The notes under the pieces: generated by a model
The model's database searches: none
The model's input: the letters and a program-made list of their open reading frames with translations, nothing else
Told to the model about the DNA's origin: nothing
Program-made: the position numbers and the translations under genes
Shown: positions 37,910-49,239 of the stretch, in pieces
Numbering within the stretch: position 1 is the stretch's first letter
Layout: each line of letters opens with the position of its first letter
NCBI GenBank assembly: GCA_947000775.1
Contig: CAMQGK010000144.1
Span: 8,679,501-8,743,500 of the forward strand
Reading direction: 5' to 3'
Length of the DNA stretch: 64,000 bases
Source: Pterois miles
Taxonomy: Eukaryota > Chordata > Actinopteri > Perciformes > Scorpaenidae

Positions 37910-38845
37910 CAGAGGTGGGTGGAGTAGCATTCAAGTAAAAGTACTGTTACTGTGCAAAAAAAAACGTCTGTAGCAGAGGTAAAAGTAGTCATCAAAATAG
38001 CTACTTGAGTAAGAGTACAAAAGTATTTACTGAAAAAGGTACTTGAGTACAGGTGACTTAAATAATATAAATATAAAAAAACATCTTTTCGCCTGAAGTC
38101 TTTTTCTGTTTGATATGGATATGACTTAAATTAATCCAACCACAGATGGTCTTCCTCCATTAAAATGAAATAAGTGAACGTATGCCTGTATTTATTTGTG
38201 AAGAAAGAACAAATCATCTCCTGTCACATAAACACCAGACGATATTTCCAGTCTATCTCTCAAGTGTGATCACTAAATTACATTCATAGTATACTCTATT
38301 AAGTACACCAATAAGTAATTTTTTAATGACATTATTTGCTTGTTGTCTCTTATTCAAGTATTTTTATTATTATTATTTGGCAAATAAATCAGCAAATCTG
38401 AAAATGTCTCATCAGATGACTCTCAGCTCAGTCAGCTCAGTGTTTCTGATGTACTGACTTCAGACCAGCGTTCACGACCACAGCGCAGTGCACTGCGTGC
38501 TGTTAATTCATCTGTAAATGTAAATATTAGTTCTTAGTGCTATTTGAAAGCCATAACCTCAATGAACAAGGTCATCTGGAGGCATGGCTGTGGTAGGAGA
38601 GTGCCAGCAGACCTGAGACCAGCTTACCACATATCTCTTAACAGATCATGAATCTATGAAATAAATAAAAGTAGCGCGATGAATGTATCCAAATGTAATG
38701 GAGTAAAGATAAATAAAAAAGTAAATGATTTTTCTCTAAAAATCTACTCAAGTAAGAGTGGAAAAAAAACATGTTGCATTAAAATATTTACGCAGAAAGT
38801 TACTTGAGTACATGAGTAAATGTAACTCATTACTTCTTACCTCTG
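37910..38845. mobile_element. hAT-type non-autonomous element, 936 bp
   Basis: It begins CAGAGGTGGGTGGAGTAGC and ends CTTACCTCTG. Subterminal ACTTGAGTA/TACTCAAGT motifs recur on both sides. ATCAAAAT and ATAAAAAT flank it as an 8-bp target duplication with one mismatch. No transposase frame. Confidence 0.82.
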
Positions 38846-38859
38846 ATAAAAATGCCCCC

Positions 38860-40590
38860 AAAACACTTGGATTACCATTAAAAGTACTTTTTTTTTGTTT
38901 GTTTGTTTCTTACATTGTGCTCACAAAAATGATTGCCGGGATTCGGGATCACGGCAACATTTCCACAGAGAAGGTCAGTGTTCACAGCAGGTTTTGAGGT
39001 TTGAGGTGCCGTTTTCATTTCATTTCAAGTTTGGCTAACCTATAGACGTTTGTTTCTTACGCTGCCTGATTTATCTTTAACGGTGTTGCCATTTTCCCAC
39101 ATCTCCTAAATTAACAGGTAAGTACAATGCTGACATGTATGAGACCAGAATTTCCCCTCTAATTTGTCCAATTATATGTTTTGTCTCTTAAAATTTCAAT
39201 TACTATAATAAAATTAATACCCTCACTTTTGAACACACTATTTGTACCATGTAGTTAGTTTTGCCAAATTAAAACACAAGGGACTGGACTCTGAGCCACT
39301 GCATATCTTACTAAATATCCTCCTTGCCATAAATGCCAGCGTACACAAACAGTGTGGTTTGTGAGGCATCGTTCTCGCACAAGGTTCAAAAGCAGTGATG
39401 TTACTCAGCAGCAGTTCTGAGATCAGACGAGTAGCAGATGAGTAAAGGGATTCAAACAGGCACCGGGGGCCCCTGGGCTGCTCCCAGCACGCACTGTTTC
39501 AGATGAACTCGTCGGGATATCTCTTAGGTATCACTTTGGTACGAGCCTGAAAATTCTGTGACGGTTCTCTGTGCCAACACTCCAGTCGGCGTAGACATGT
39601 GTGTGAATGTGTGTGAATGTGATTGAGTGGATGTGTGTGTGTTTCTCGGTGTCCCTGTGGCCACATGAGAAGCAGAGACAGGGAGGTGCAGGGAGAAGTG
39701 TCAGAAAGAAGGACATGAATAAACAAACAGATGAATAGACAGATACAAAGACAGTGAGGGAGAGAAAGAGGCTGAGTGACGTGAAAGAGGTTGGTGAGGC
39801 CCGTCCTGAGGGGCTCCTGCTTTCCTTCTCCTTCTTCCAGGGTTGTGGAGAAAGCCGACTTCATGCACAACTGACTCACACACTGTTCAGCAGACAGCCG
39901 GAGAGTCAGAGGAGACACCGATCTATATCCGGCTCTGCATCTCCATCTTTTCTTTTCCCAGCTCCTTTCACCTTCTCTCACCTGCACAACCTTCCTCCAG
40001 GCCTCGCTCTACCTTCACTCCCCTCTCTGCGCAGCCTCCATGCATTATCTGTCCCAGCCTTCATGCATTCGGGCTGTATCGGAAGCAGACTTTTTTGATT
40101 CAAATCAGATTTGGCTGTTCAATATGAAGATTCAACTTTTTGTTCCTTTTTCTGGCAATCAGAAAATCCATCAGCATGACTTTCAGTGATGATGTTGACC
40201 ACATTAACATAGTCAAATGCCACAGCTTCATAATGAACCGAAAATGTTTTTACATGCATCAGCCGGAGGGTTCTGCATCTGCCTGGGATGTTGAATTCCC
40301 TGGGTCAGAGACAGCCAGACGGTGTGGGAATACCCCTTATGAGACCCCTCCCCTGAGCTGACTGACCATCACCTAGCACATTTCCTCCCTGGCCAAGCAC
40401 CACGACCGGCTCTAGGTCAGCTTGGAAAGGCCCAGGAGCAACCCACCCATCTTGAAACAGACTCCGTCTTGTTAACTATGCTTTGTGGGTGTGACTTTTT
40501 TTTTTTTTACTGTGTCATCACCGTTCATATCTATTCAACCACTATGCTTATGATTAAACTGTTGGGCACAAGGTTCTTCCTAGACTTAGC
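38860..40590. other. No gene recognised
   Basis: Overlapping open frames on both strands at 39499-40127 show no family motif. A good acceptor-like CTTCTTCCAG at 39840 lacks a matching donor. The candidate recursive splice site lies at 39115-39123. Confidence 0.4.
39115..39123 (+). other. Candidate recursive splice site (CAG then GTAAGT)
   Basis: CAG at 39115-39117 is directly followed by the consensus donor GTAAGT, with a pyrimidine-rich stretch (TTTTCCCACATCTCC) and a possible branch point CTAAATTAAC just upstream. This arrangement defines a zero-length or recursive splice site. It lies inside the proposed 22.8-kb nrcam intron. Long introns of vertebrate neuronal adhesion genes are known to use such sites; use here is inferred. 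Confidence 0.35.
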
Positions 40591-40597
40591 TGTGTAT

Positions 40598-40815
40598 GAC
40601 AAAAACATGTCAAGCTTCTGGGTTTACTTGCAGGGTATGTGGCCCACTGAATATGAGCAGTAGGGTTTCTTGTGCTGGCCTTGCCCACAAGTTCCAGCTC
40701 GGCTCATAGGCTTTACATTGTGATGCTCAAAGGCTCAAAGAAAGTTTTACAAATATAAAACCTTTATGGATCAACAGAATCATAAAAGAAAGAGTCATAA
40801 TTGACCTTGATTGCA
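40598..40815 (+). repeat. Dispersed repeat shared with 4895-5130
   Basis: GCTTCTGGGTTTACTTGCAG, GGGTATGTGGCCCA, GGCTTTACATTGTGATG and ACAAATATAAAACCTTT align with the copy near 5 kb. Confidence 0.65.
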
Positions 40816-40924
40816 GTCCGAGCTGTCCTGTCAACAGTTTTATAGATCCAGGTGTTATTATGGGGCAGCCCAACTATATTTGTCTGTTGTCCACTGTGAC
40901 ATGTTGAATAACTTAGCTCACCAC

Positions 40925-41180
40925 CAATCAGAAAGTCTGCAATTTGAAGTGTCCTTTACCAAGATTACGATCCCCAAATTGCTCCCAAATTCTGTGCCAT
41001 CGGTCTGTGAATGAGTGTTTAGATGAGATCCTGATGGGCAGGTTGGCACCTTGTATGGCAGCTTCTGCCATCAGTGTGTTAATGTGTGTGTAAATAAGTG
41101 AATGTTGACATGTAGTGTAAAGCGCTCTGAGTGGTCGGAAGACTAGAAAGGCGCTATATGAATGCAAGTCCATTTACCAT
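40925..41180 (+). repeat. Dispersed repeat ending GCGCTATATGAATGC
   Basis: GTGTAAAGCGCTCTGAGTGG, CGGAAGACTAGAAAGGCGC and AATGCAAGTCCATTTACC form a 3' end that I recognise as widespread in fish genomes. The 5' boundary is approximate. Confidence 0.5.
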
Positions 41181-41186
41181 TTATTT

Positions 41187-41302
41187 AGCATAAAGACGGG
41201 AGACTAGCTAGCCTGACTCTGTCCAAAGTTGTGCTTTATCATGGAGTTATGTGCTGGAACTATTTCTTGGACAGAGCCAGGCTAGCTTCCAGTCTTTATG
41301 CT
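41187..41302. repeat. Long imperfect hairpin
   Basis: The left arm 41187-41226 (AGCATAAAGAC, CTAGCCTG, CTCTGTCCAA) and right arm 41266-41302 are complementary with few mismatches, around a 39-bp loop. Confidence 0.75.
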
Positions 41303-41349
41303 AAGCTAAGCTAATTGTCTCCTGGCTCTAGCTCCATGTTTAGTGTACA

Positions 41350-42400
41350 AACACGACTGGTGTCATTCTTCTCATCTAACTCTCAAAAAAAAAGCCAATA
41401 AACGTATTTTCCCAAATGTCGAGCTATTGCTTTAACAGAGTTATCCAACGAATTGGATTTCTTTCTTGAGCTAAAGAAAAAAAGACGTTCAGACAGAATA
41501 CATGACTGGTCTGAGAAGACAGATATTTTTTTGATGTAAGAAAGTAGAGCTTGTTTTGAAGTCTACTTGCCTTTAGTGTTTTTATTATTTATATAGACAG
41601 AGCAATAGGAGTAGAGGAAATGAGCCCAAGTTATAATTGTCCTTCATGTGGCTTCAAACCTAGTTAAAGCATATCTTCTTTAATTGTCCATTTAAAAATT
41701 TTACAAAAGTATAGAATTGGACAGACTAATTAAAGCTCTTTATATTTCATCTTTTTTATTTGATGTGCCTTCGTCACACTGTGGATGAAGTATCGACGTG
41801 GCTCCAAGACAGAGAAGATTATCCTCACACCATCGTAAGCTGGTGGGATCTATCTGTTTGGAGGGGCCTCTAAGAGACCAGATGATTTATGTGGCTGTTA
41901 GGCATGAGTCCTGGTCCGAGGCCAAGTCTATCTGCTCATCAATATAAACAGCCTGCTCTCCGGGTGTTGCAGTGGAATACAAATGGCTGAATTTAGATGT
42001 AACCCCTCACTCACCTGCATCTCAGCCAATAATAATGAGAAATCTCTCTCTGCCTGCTGAGAGTAAAGGAATGAGGTAAAAACATGAGAGTACACTGAAA
42101 TAACAAGTTATATACCCTACATTTATCTCAGGATTTCTAAAGCTTGGTCAATTTCATCAAGCCTCCATCTACCAATATTTGATTTTGCTGTTTATATATT
42201 TTATTTCCACACCAGTGGATGTTGAATTATTTTGTTAAATTGACAAAATAAGCTTAATATGACTAAATTTATGTCTTTGTGGATTGATTCGTTCCCTTAC
42301 ATTTGATGAAATCTGAGTTCAATATCTTGAATCTTAATCTTTTTGACTTTCATATTGAAAGTCCATATAGGATAGTAGCTTTCAGTCATTTTAACAAATT
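41350..42400. other. No gene recognised
   Basis: AT-rich DNA. I see no repeat family or exon that I can support. Confidence 0.4.
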
Positions 42401-42414
42401 TACAAAGTATTATA

Positions 42415-42575
42415 GTATAGAAAGGGGGAGACAGAGGGGATGACATGCAACGAAGAGCCCCAGGCTGGATTTTAACCCGGGTACGCTGCAGGAAGGACTC
42501 AGCATTGGTACACGTACAGGTATACTCTGTGTGAGCAACACTACGTGAGTTACAACAGCGCCCCTGTTGGTATTG
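42415..42575 (-). repeat. Probable degraded tRNA-derived SINE
   Basis: On the - strand GCAGCGTACCCGGG is followed by TTAAAATCCAGCC, which resembles a B box. GACATGCAACGAAGAGCC on the + strand is typical of a second fish SINE type. The A box is not clear. Confidence 0.4.
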
Positions 42576-42639
42576 TCTCATGTCTGTTCAGATTTGTGAT
42601 CTGGTTTGATCCAATTTTTGATTCAAACAAATTAGTCAG

Positions 42640-43251
42640 TCGATTCAAATCTTTAATCGAAATTAATCCTGATTGTCTATTGTTAATCGTGATTAATCGC
42701 TCTTTTTTTCTGTTCATAATGTACCTTAAAGGGAGATTTGTATAGAGTATTTAATGCTCTTATCAACATGGTAGTGGATCAATATTATTTCTTTAAGCAA
42801 ATATATGTATGTGTTGGAAATGAATTAACAACAAAACAATGACAAATATTGTACAGAAACCCTCACAGGTTCTGCAGTTAGCATAAAATATATGCTCAAA
42901 TCATAACATGGCAAACTGCAGCCCAACAGGCAACAACAGCTGTCAGTGTGTCAGTGTGCTGATTGACGATGACTGTGGGTACCGAGGTCAAGGGGTCAAA
43001 GTGGCCATGCCACTTTCTCCTCGCCAAAGTTTTGTGGAAGTTAAAACGTTATTTAGCCTCCTTCACTAGTATAGTGTGATTGGTACCAGTTCTTTAGGCT
43101 TGCTACTTTCACATGATGTGCCAGTATCTTCACTTTAAAACTGAGCCCGCGACAACCTAAAAATCACAACTTGCGTTAATGCTTTAATGAAATTAGTGTC
43201 GTCCAAATTTGGCATTAATGCTTTATTATCCCGTTTACTTTGACAGCCCTA
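42640..43251 (+). mobile_element. hAT-type element, family of 57326-57921
   Basis: GTTAATCGTGATTAATCG, CTTATCAACATGGTAGTGG, GCAGCCCAACAGGCAACAAC and the end TTTGACAGCCCTA match the 57-kb copy. The left terminus is diverged. Confidence 0.78.
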
Positions 43252-43259
43252 AAAAATAT

Positions 43260-45700
43260 TTGCACATGTACTGTTTATATGAATATAGACAAAAGCTGCC
43301 ATTCTGGGGTTCAATTAGAAGATGAAAGCTGGTTGATTTGAAACTTTCAGGGAATGTTTCAGATACTTATTTGGACATATCCTGTAAGTTTCGTGTGAGT
43401 GGGTCTATTAATGTGCTGAGCCACGCCCGTATAAAGTTCATTGGTCAATATCTACTATAAGACAATGACATGTCAACAAGCTTTTGATGTATTTTGATAA
43501 GTTTAGTCCAATAATGATCCGCAGAAAATTACGTGAGTATAAATTGGAGTTAGAGTTTAGGAGATGTCAAAAATGTGTTTTTCAAAAAATTCAGAATGGT
43601 GGAAAATCTAGTCAGGTAGACTTTAGTGGTCCAGAGACTTTTTGTAGCGTGACTGGAGATGGATGTCTGTAGCAAGTTATGTGTAAATCTGACTTATGGT
43701 TTAGGAGTTACAACCTTTCAAAGTTCATAATTTTTACCTTTAATTATTGTTCATCTATCAGGCCGATTGGGGTCATATTTGTTGAGCAGCATTTGCATCG
43801 TCTTACAGTATGTCTACGATGTACCATCTCACAACAGTAGTGTCGAAACCTTTCAAACAAGACCCAGCCCTGCTCATAAATGATTGTAGCAAAGTGTATG
43901 CCTGCATTTGGATCCCACTGTTCAATGTTTATGCTGTATTTGGGTTACCATAAAATGCATTTATTCATTCATCATGTGTAGACAGCGGAGGTTGAGCTGT
44001 TTCCAGCTGAGGGAATGTACCGTTATCTGTTATGGCAGTAATTCATTCTCCCGTCATGTTTGACCCTGAGGGCACAAACACGCTGAAACACCTCTGGTCT
44101 CCTTCCCTGCAGCGAGTCACACACACACCTTGTCCTGGCGAGCTTCTCGACCTCCCAGCGCCGACCTTTTTCTATACACGCACCGTCAGAAAAACCTCCA
44201 CTCAAGCCTCGCCCAGCCATTATCCAACACTCAGCAGGTACTCCTCCTGCATTAACGACTGGTCTCATCCCGTCAAACACAGACGCAGGACAGAGGCTGT
44301 TATAGCGGAAGCCAGGCGGACTGTTAGTGTTAAACGGGAGCAATGTTTCCTCCGGAATCACCATTTGACAAATGAGGGCTGATGGAGCAGTTCTTGCTGG
44401 GGCCATTATTTCTGATGGGGCCAGACGATCTGTAAAGATGGAGCACTGTTTGTCTGAGCTGCGACGCCCTCCGGGCCAAACACCGAAGCCCACTCGAAAC
44501 ACACTCAAACCCTCCACATGATGGATGGAAAAGGGAAAATCTCTACACTATAACACTACGAGACTTTTTTTTATTTACAGTTTTGGGTCTCTGGTGAGAT
44601 TTCATGTCACGTCTTCAGTTAACTTGAAAAGGGAGTTTTACATTTACAGCACATAAAGGGACTTTCTTTCTGAGAAAACTAAGCCCTTCATTAGTATCAT
44701 TAATACTCATTAGCCAACATTTCAGTCATCCGGACCCATGAGACAGATAGAAACATGTTCACACTAAGCCTTGGTGAAGCGCCATCAGTCAGTCACCACC
44801 AGGGGCTTCACTGTATATTCTTTAATCTTCAAATTTCTCCCTTTAATTTCACAAAAAACAGCGTTTCAAATAAAACGGGGTCATCCAATTACTTGCTCCC
44901 AAAAAATACTTCCATTCGCATAAGGGAGATGTTATCCCTCTCCCTGTTATTTCTCTTTTGGAGAAATATCACAAGTTTCTCAGCCTCAGAACTTAATTAG
45001 ATCAAATTCAATCAGAAGTCGTTGGATGGGGAAGATTTAAAATGAAAATCACAGCGCCGCTCTGCAGTTGAAATACAGTCAGAGGAGTTTACTCAGGGCT
45101 GTCTTTGATGAATTGTTCACCTCCCCTGAGTTGTTTGTTGAGTTTAGCATATGAAAACTTGACTGGTGAAATGGAGTGGCCATAGCTCAAGCCAGCGTAA
45201 TCAAAGCTCATTGAGACTTGGCTGAAGGAGGGTGTTTGGATCAGTGCAGCTGGCACACACACCATTTTCACATTTCTGCATGTGTTATTTCAGTGTCTCG
45301 TGTGGATTATATTGTGTGTGATTCTGTTTTCATACACTAACAGGTTGGAGGAATGTCATGGGTCTTGTTTCGCTGTTTCTGCATGATTAGAGTGATGGAA
45401 ATATGTCAGTTCATCATTTTGATACACTATTGATTGCCAGCAGTTTTAATGATATATGCTGTGTTGTATTATGTTTCTTTATTACACAGGGACAATGGAA
45501 AATGAACATTAACCAAGAACAAGGAGAGATGTTATGTACCGCGTTTTAGCAAATTGCTATTTTCTGTCTGTAGTCTTTGGGCAGGTAGGTAGAATAATGA
45601 AATAGTAAGAAAATGTTGATATTTCAAGAAAATTAGACATTAAAAGAGACTAACAAGTACCCACTTACTCATCCATCCCCAACACACACAAGATTACTCA
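43260..45700. other. No gene recognised; CpG-richer patch at 44030-44480
   Basis: Open frames of 164 (- strand) and 116 (+ strand) codons overlap in the CpG-richer patch. Neither shows a domain, signal peptide or splice context. Confidence 0.4.
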
Positions 45701-45779
45701 CCAAGCTGGACATTAAAAGTAATTTCTAGAGCAAATATTATAAAACATTTGTCGGTTCCAGCTTCACAAATGTGGGGCT

Positions 45780-46566
45780 GTTGTTTATTTCGTCAACAAA
45801 AACTATGTCAAAAAAATATCTGTTAACTTTTATCCACAACAAAAATGAGCCTCGTAGCATTTATTCACCGACAAATAAATTGTAAACACTCTGTCTCCTA
45901 CAGCTACGTTCACACCACCACAACATGCGCCTGTCGGAAACTGACTGAAGTTACGCTACAGCGGGCATGAAGCCACCGGCAACACTAGAAGCTAGCAGCT
46001 GTTTGTCAGACAATCGCTATCGTTAATACGGGCAGACTCACAGCTGACAACATGCTAAACTAAACTAAATGTGCAGTGGAGACTTTTACTGGAGAAATGG
46101 CTTCATGTCCGCAAAAGAACACTCACCACCGTGGCTGCTAACGCTCCCAGATGGTGAACTGGAGACAGTGAACGCAGCACCGTGGCTGCTAACGCTCCCA
46201 GATGGTGAACTGGAGACAGTGAACGCAGCACCGTGGCTGCTAACGCTCCCAGATGGTGAACTGGAGACAGTGAACGCAGCACCGTGGCTGCTAACGCTCC
46301 CAGATGGTGAACTGGAGACAGTGAACGCAGCACCGTGGCTGCTAACGCTCCCAGATGGTGAACTGGAGACAGTGAACGCAGCACCGTGGCTGCTAACGCT
46401 CCCAGATGGTGAACTGGAGACAGTGAACGCAGCATTGTGGCTGCTCCTGATGATGAACTGTTGACTCAGTTGTCTTGTTGTCACAAATCTGGTTGGTTAA
46501 CGGTTAACAAACAGTAAACAAGGATCAGTTATCGGTTAAGGAAATTTTTCAAAATTAGCATCCCTA
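45780..46566. repeat. Repeat unit enclosing the 51-bp minisatellite
   Basis: The right end AAATTAGCATCCCTAG is the inverse of the AGGGATG end at 1668. GGTTAACGGTTAACAAACAG is subterminal. The left end is not resolved. Confidence 0.35.
46129..46460. repeat. 51-bp minisatellite, six identical units plus a partial seventh
   Basis: Units start CCGTGGCTGCTAACGCTCCC at 46129, 46180, 46231, 46282, 46333 and 46384, and I see no difference between them. A degenerate start follows at 46435. As 51 is a multiple of three, frames stay open on both strands (17-residue unit PWLLTLPDGELETVNAA on +, others on -). I consider these frames by-products rather than genes. Confidence 0.95.
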
Positions 46567-46569
46567 GTT

Positions 46570-48020
46570 ATAATTCATTATAATGTGATTATAAGTTACT
46601 CTAAGTGGTCACTGTTTGCTTTATAGAAAGTTTTACCAAATTAACTACTGCTTTGATACAGTCTGCATGCATCTTTGAAATCACACATGAATTGTTTCTG
46701 ATTGGTAAACGGTATCCTCTGCTTCCCCAAAATATCTCTGAAGGAGTGTCTCTGCTTGGCCTGTTACGCTAATATGCAGGATCTTACATTTCACTAGTGT
46801 TATGTCTCATTTAATAAAAAAAAAGAAGTAAAGACAGATTAATCAGTAAAGAACATAGTCATTAGTTGCGGTCATATTTCAAAGCTTTATGCTTTTATTG
46901 ATTGAAAGCATAACTCATAGATCCTTATAATGTAACTCATGATGTTTTCAGAAGTTTTGTAGCATTTTGGAAGGGTTAACTCCTGATAGTGTCTTTCATT
47001 AAAAAAGGGCCATGATTTGATTTTCTCACATTTGAAAGGCACTATTGTTTGTGTCCTCTGTCTGAAATTGGATGGTGAGTCCTTTTACAGAGCAGCGAAG
47101 GGGAAATGATTTGTATTCACCTGCCGTATGTGAATGGAGCTGAGGAGGGGCTGAGAGAGGGGGGGGCTTCTACATAGTGCTTCCTTTATGTGATAATGGA
47201 TTGCTCTGACATTCACACACATTGTGGTGTGGTGTGTCTATCAGTCAATACTCACCAACTCGTGGGATGAATGGCAAATTTTAAACAGCCGCCATTAAAG
47301 AACTGTCCTATAGGTGACAGGGCTGTGTGTATACATCTGAATACGCTGCACTAACACTGCAACATATGCGTGTTGTCATCATCCAGTCCTGCAAATTAAT
47401 CCTTTTTCTTCCTTTTTTTATGTAACTGCACTCTCTTTTATTGGCCGGGCAACAGGATTCTTCTGTCAGCCGCACAAAAGAGACAAAGTGGAACTGGGGA
47501 CGGGCGGTAATGAGCAACTCCTCTTACAGTGTTACATATAGACCGGCCTCGGTGTGGGGAAGCCCTCTGGAGACAATGGAGGATTCTGAGAGGTCTGGAT
47601 CCTCTGAAGCCCCTCTTTGATTGAGTTTCCTGGCACTGGGCTCCAGTGTTGGGGCTGATTGTGGAGTGGGAGCTGTAGGTTTAGGGAGGGGGTGAGGACC
47701 CTCCTCTGTGCTGACCTTTCACAGACACAGGTGGGGTGAAGGGGCTTGCGGAGGAGGAGGAGGAGGAGGAGGAGGAGGTGGTGGGGAGGCCTATTGTGGT
47801 GCTCTGTGAATGTAGAGGTGGCATTCAATAACACTAGACCTCGCTGCCTCTGTCCACCTGCCGAGGATTTTCTCACCACTGCTCTATCACTGGCAAATTA
47901 CATGTTCTGTTAACATTCTGCCAGCACACTGTCAGTCTTCAGGCGTTTAACGCTATCGGTTAATTTTTCAGACTACCACCAGCATATGTTGCTCTTTTTT
48001 TACCTATGCTGGGGGCATGG
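46570..48020. other. No gene recognised; (GGA)n at 47749-47778
   Basis: About ten GGA units at 47749-47778. A 115-codon - strand frame over 47532-47879 is partly this repeat (leucine run) and has no domain. Confidence 0.5.
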
Positions 48021-48027
48021 CTCTAGG

Positions 48028-48273
48028 TAGGGCTGTCCCCAACCAAATAAATTCGTAGTCGACTAACACAAATATGATTTTGTCAACTAAGCGATTAAAA
48101 AGCATCACAAAGCATCATTCAAAAGCAGCACTTTAAACCTTGGGTTTACCAGAGATGTGCTCATAAGTTTCTTGGAAATAAGTCATTCAGTATGAAAAGG
48201 TTTTAAAAAATTACTAATCGACTAAAGAAATTGACCAATTAGTTGACTAATAGACTAAAAGAGGGCAGCCCTA
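48028..48273. mobile_element. hAT-type MITE, 246 bp, family of 7530-7785
   Basis: Ends TAGGGCTGTCC and GGCAGCCCTA. Flanks GCTCTAGG and ACTGTAGG match 6 of 8. The interior GTGCTCATAAGTTTCTTGGA is identical to the copy near 7.6 kb. Confidence 0.78.
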
Positions 48274-48279
48274 ACTGTA

Positions 48280-49150
48280 GGATGGCAGTGTCAGCACTTT
48301 GGTCCAGACCAAAATGTCCCAACAACCGTTTGATGGGTCACCATGACATTTTCCACTAGCGCCACCAACAGTTAATCAGTTTTGGCTTTAAGCGAAAAAG
48401 CTTGACAACTGAGAGATGGATTGTTATGACGTGGTGGAGATAACCATGATGCCCAGATGATGAATGCTAAAACCTGTGGTGATTCCCTAACTTGATGGCG
48501 CTCATGGTATAAGCATCATACTTGCTAAACCAGTGGGCAACCTCCAGGTCTGAGAAGTGAAGCCAGCAGGGGGCGACTCCTGTGGTTGCAAAAAGAAGTC
48601 AGATTGTATAGAAGTCTATGAGAAAACCCTACTTCTGACTTTATTTATTACCTCAGTAAACATTATAAACATGACTTTAATTGCTAGTTTCAAGTCTTCA
48701 ATACAGCATGATGTTCATTTAGTAAATTATGGTCCCATTTAGAGTCAAATAGACCATAAAGCAGGGTATGTTTTAGGGTGTGGCTACCTTGTGATTGACA
48801 GGTCAGAGGACAGAGTCTGGGAGTTGTCTGTGTTTTTGTCCTACAACTTTAATCCTTTCACAGTGCGTTTTCAGTCCATGAAAGTTAATTGTATCATTTT
48901 GGTCGCCTGAAAATGTCTTAGTCAGAGTCTGGTTTGTGCTTAGCTCCAAACTCTCGTTTCACTTCTGGTTGCAAAAACCAAGATGGCAACGACCAAAATG
49001 CTGCAGTCGAGGCTTCAGGTCTACAAAGCAATGGGTGATAGGGACTATGTCCACTTCATTTAGTCTATGTGCTAAACATGAGCATGTTAGCATGCTGATG
49101 TTAGCATTTAGCTCACAGTACAGCCTCATACTGCTGCTAGCATGGATGTA
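48280..49150 (+). repeat. Composite repeat: O family with nested J family
   Basis: O-like CTTTGGTCCAGACC and CAACAACCGTTTGATGG run to about 48540. J follows at 48541-49069 (GGTCTGAGAAGTGAAGCC to TTTAGTCTATG). Then comes GAGCATGTTAGCATGCTGAT of the O family tail. Confidence 0.65.
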
Positions 49151-49184
49151 GACTCTTGTTATAGCATATTTTAGATGTCTATAC

Positions 49185-49236
49185 ATTCATGTGGGACCAA
49201 TAAAGGAATATCTTATCTTATCTTATCTTATCTTGT
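49185..49236 (+). mobile_element. 5'-truncated SINE tail
   Basis: GGGACCAATAAAGG plus tandem TTATC units match the 3' end of the SINEs at 4453 and 23641. The body is missing, as expected after incomplete reverse transcription. Confidence 0.65.
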
Positions 49237-49239
49237 ACA

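Noticed and set aside
39499..40127. Overlapping frames of 94-162 codons and an acceptor-like CTTCTTCCAG at 39840
   Set aside because: No donor follows at a plausible distance and no family motif is visible on either strand.
44023..44517. 164-codon - strand frame and overlapping 116-codon + strand frame
   Set aside because: Both arise from a GC-richer patch with few stop codons. No motif, and the two cannot both be real.
46069..46484. Repeat proteins on both strands over the minisatellite
   Set aside because: The frames stay open only because the unit is 51 bp. No promoter, splice site or known repeat-protein family.
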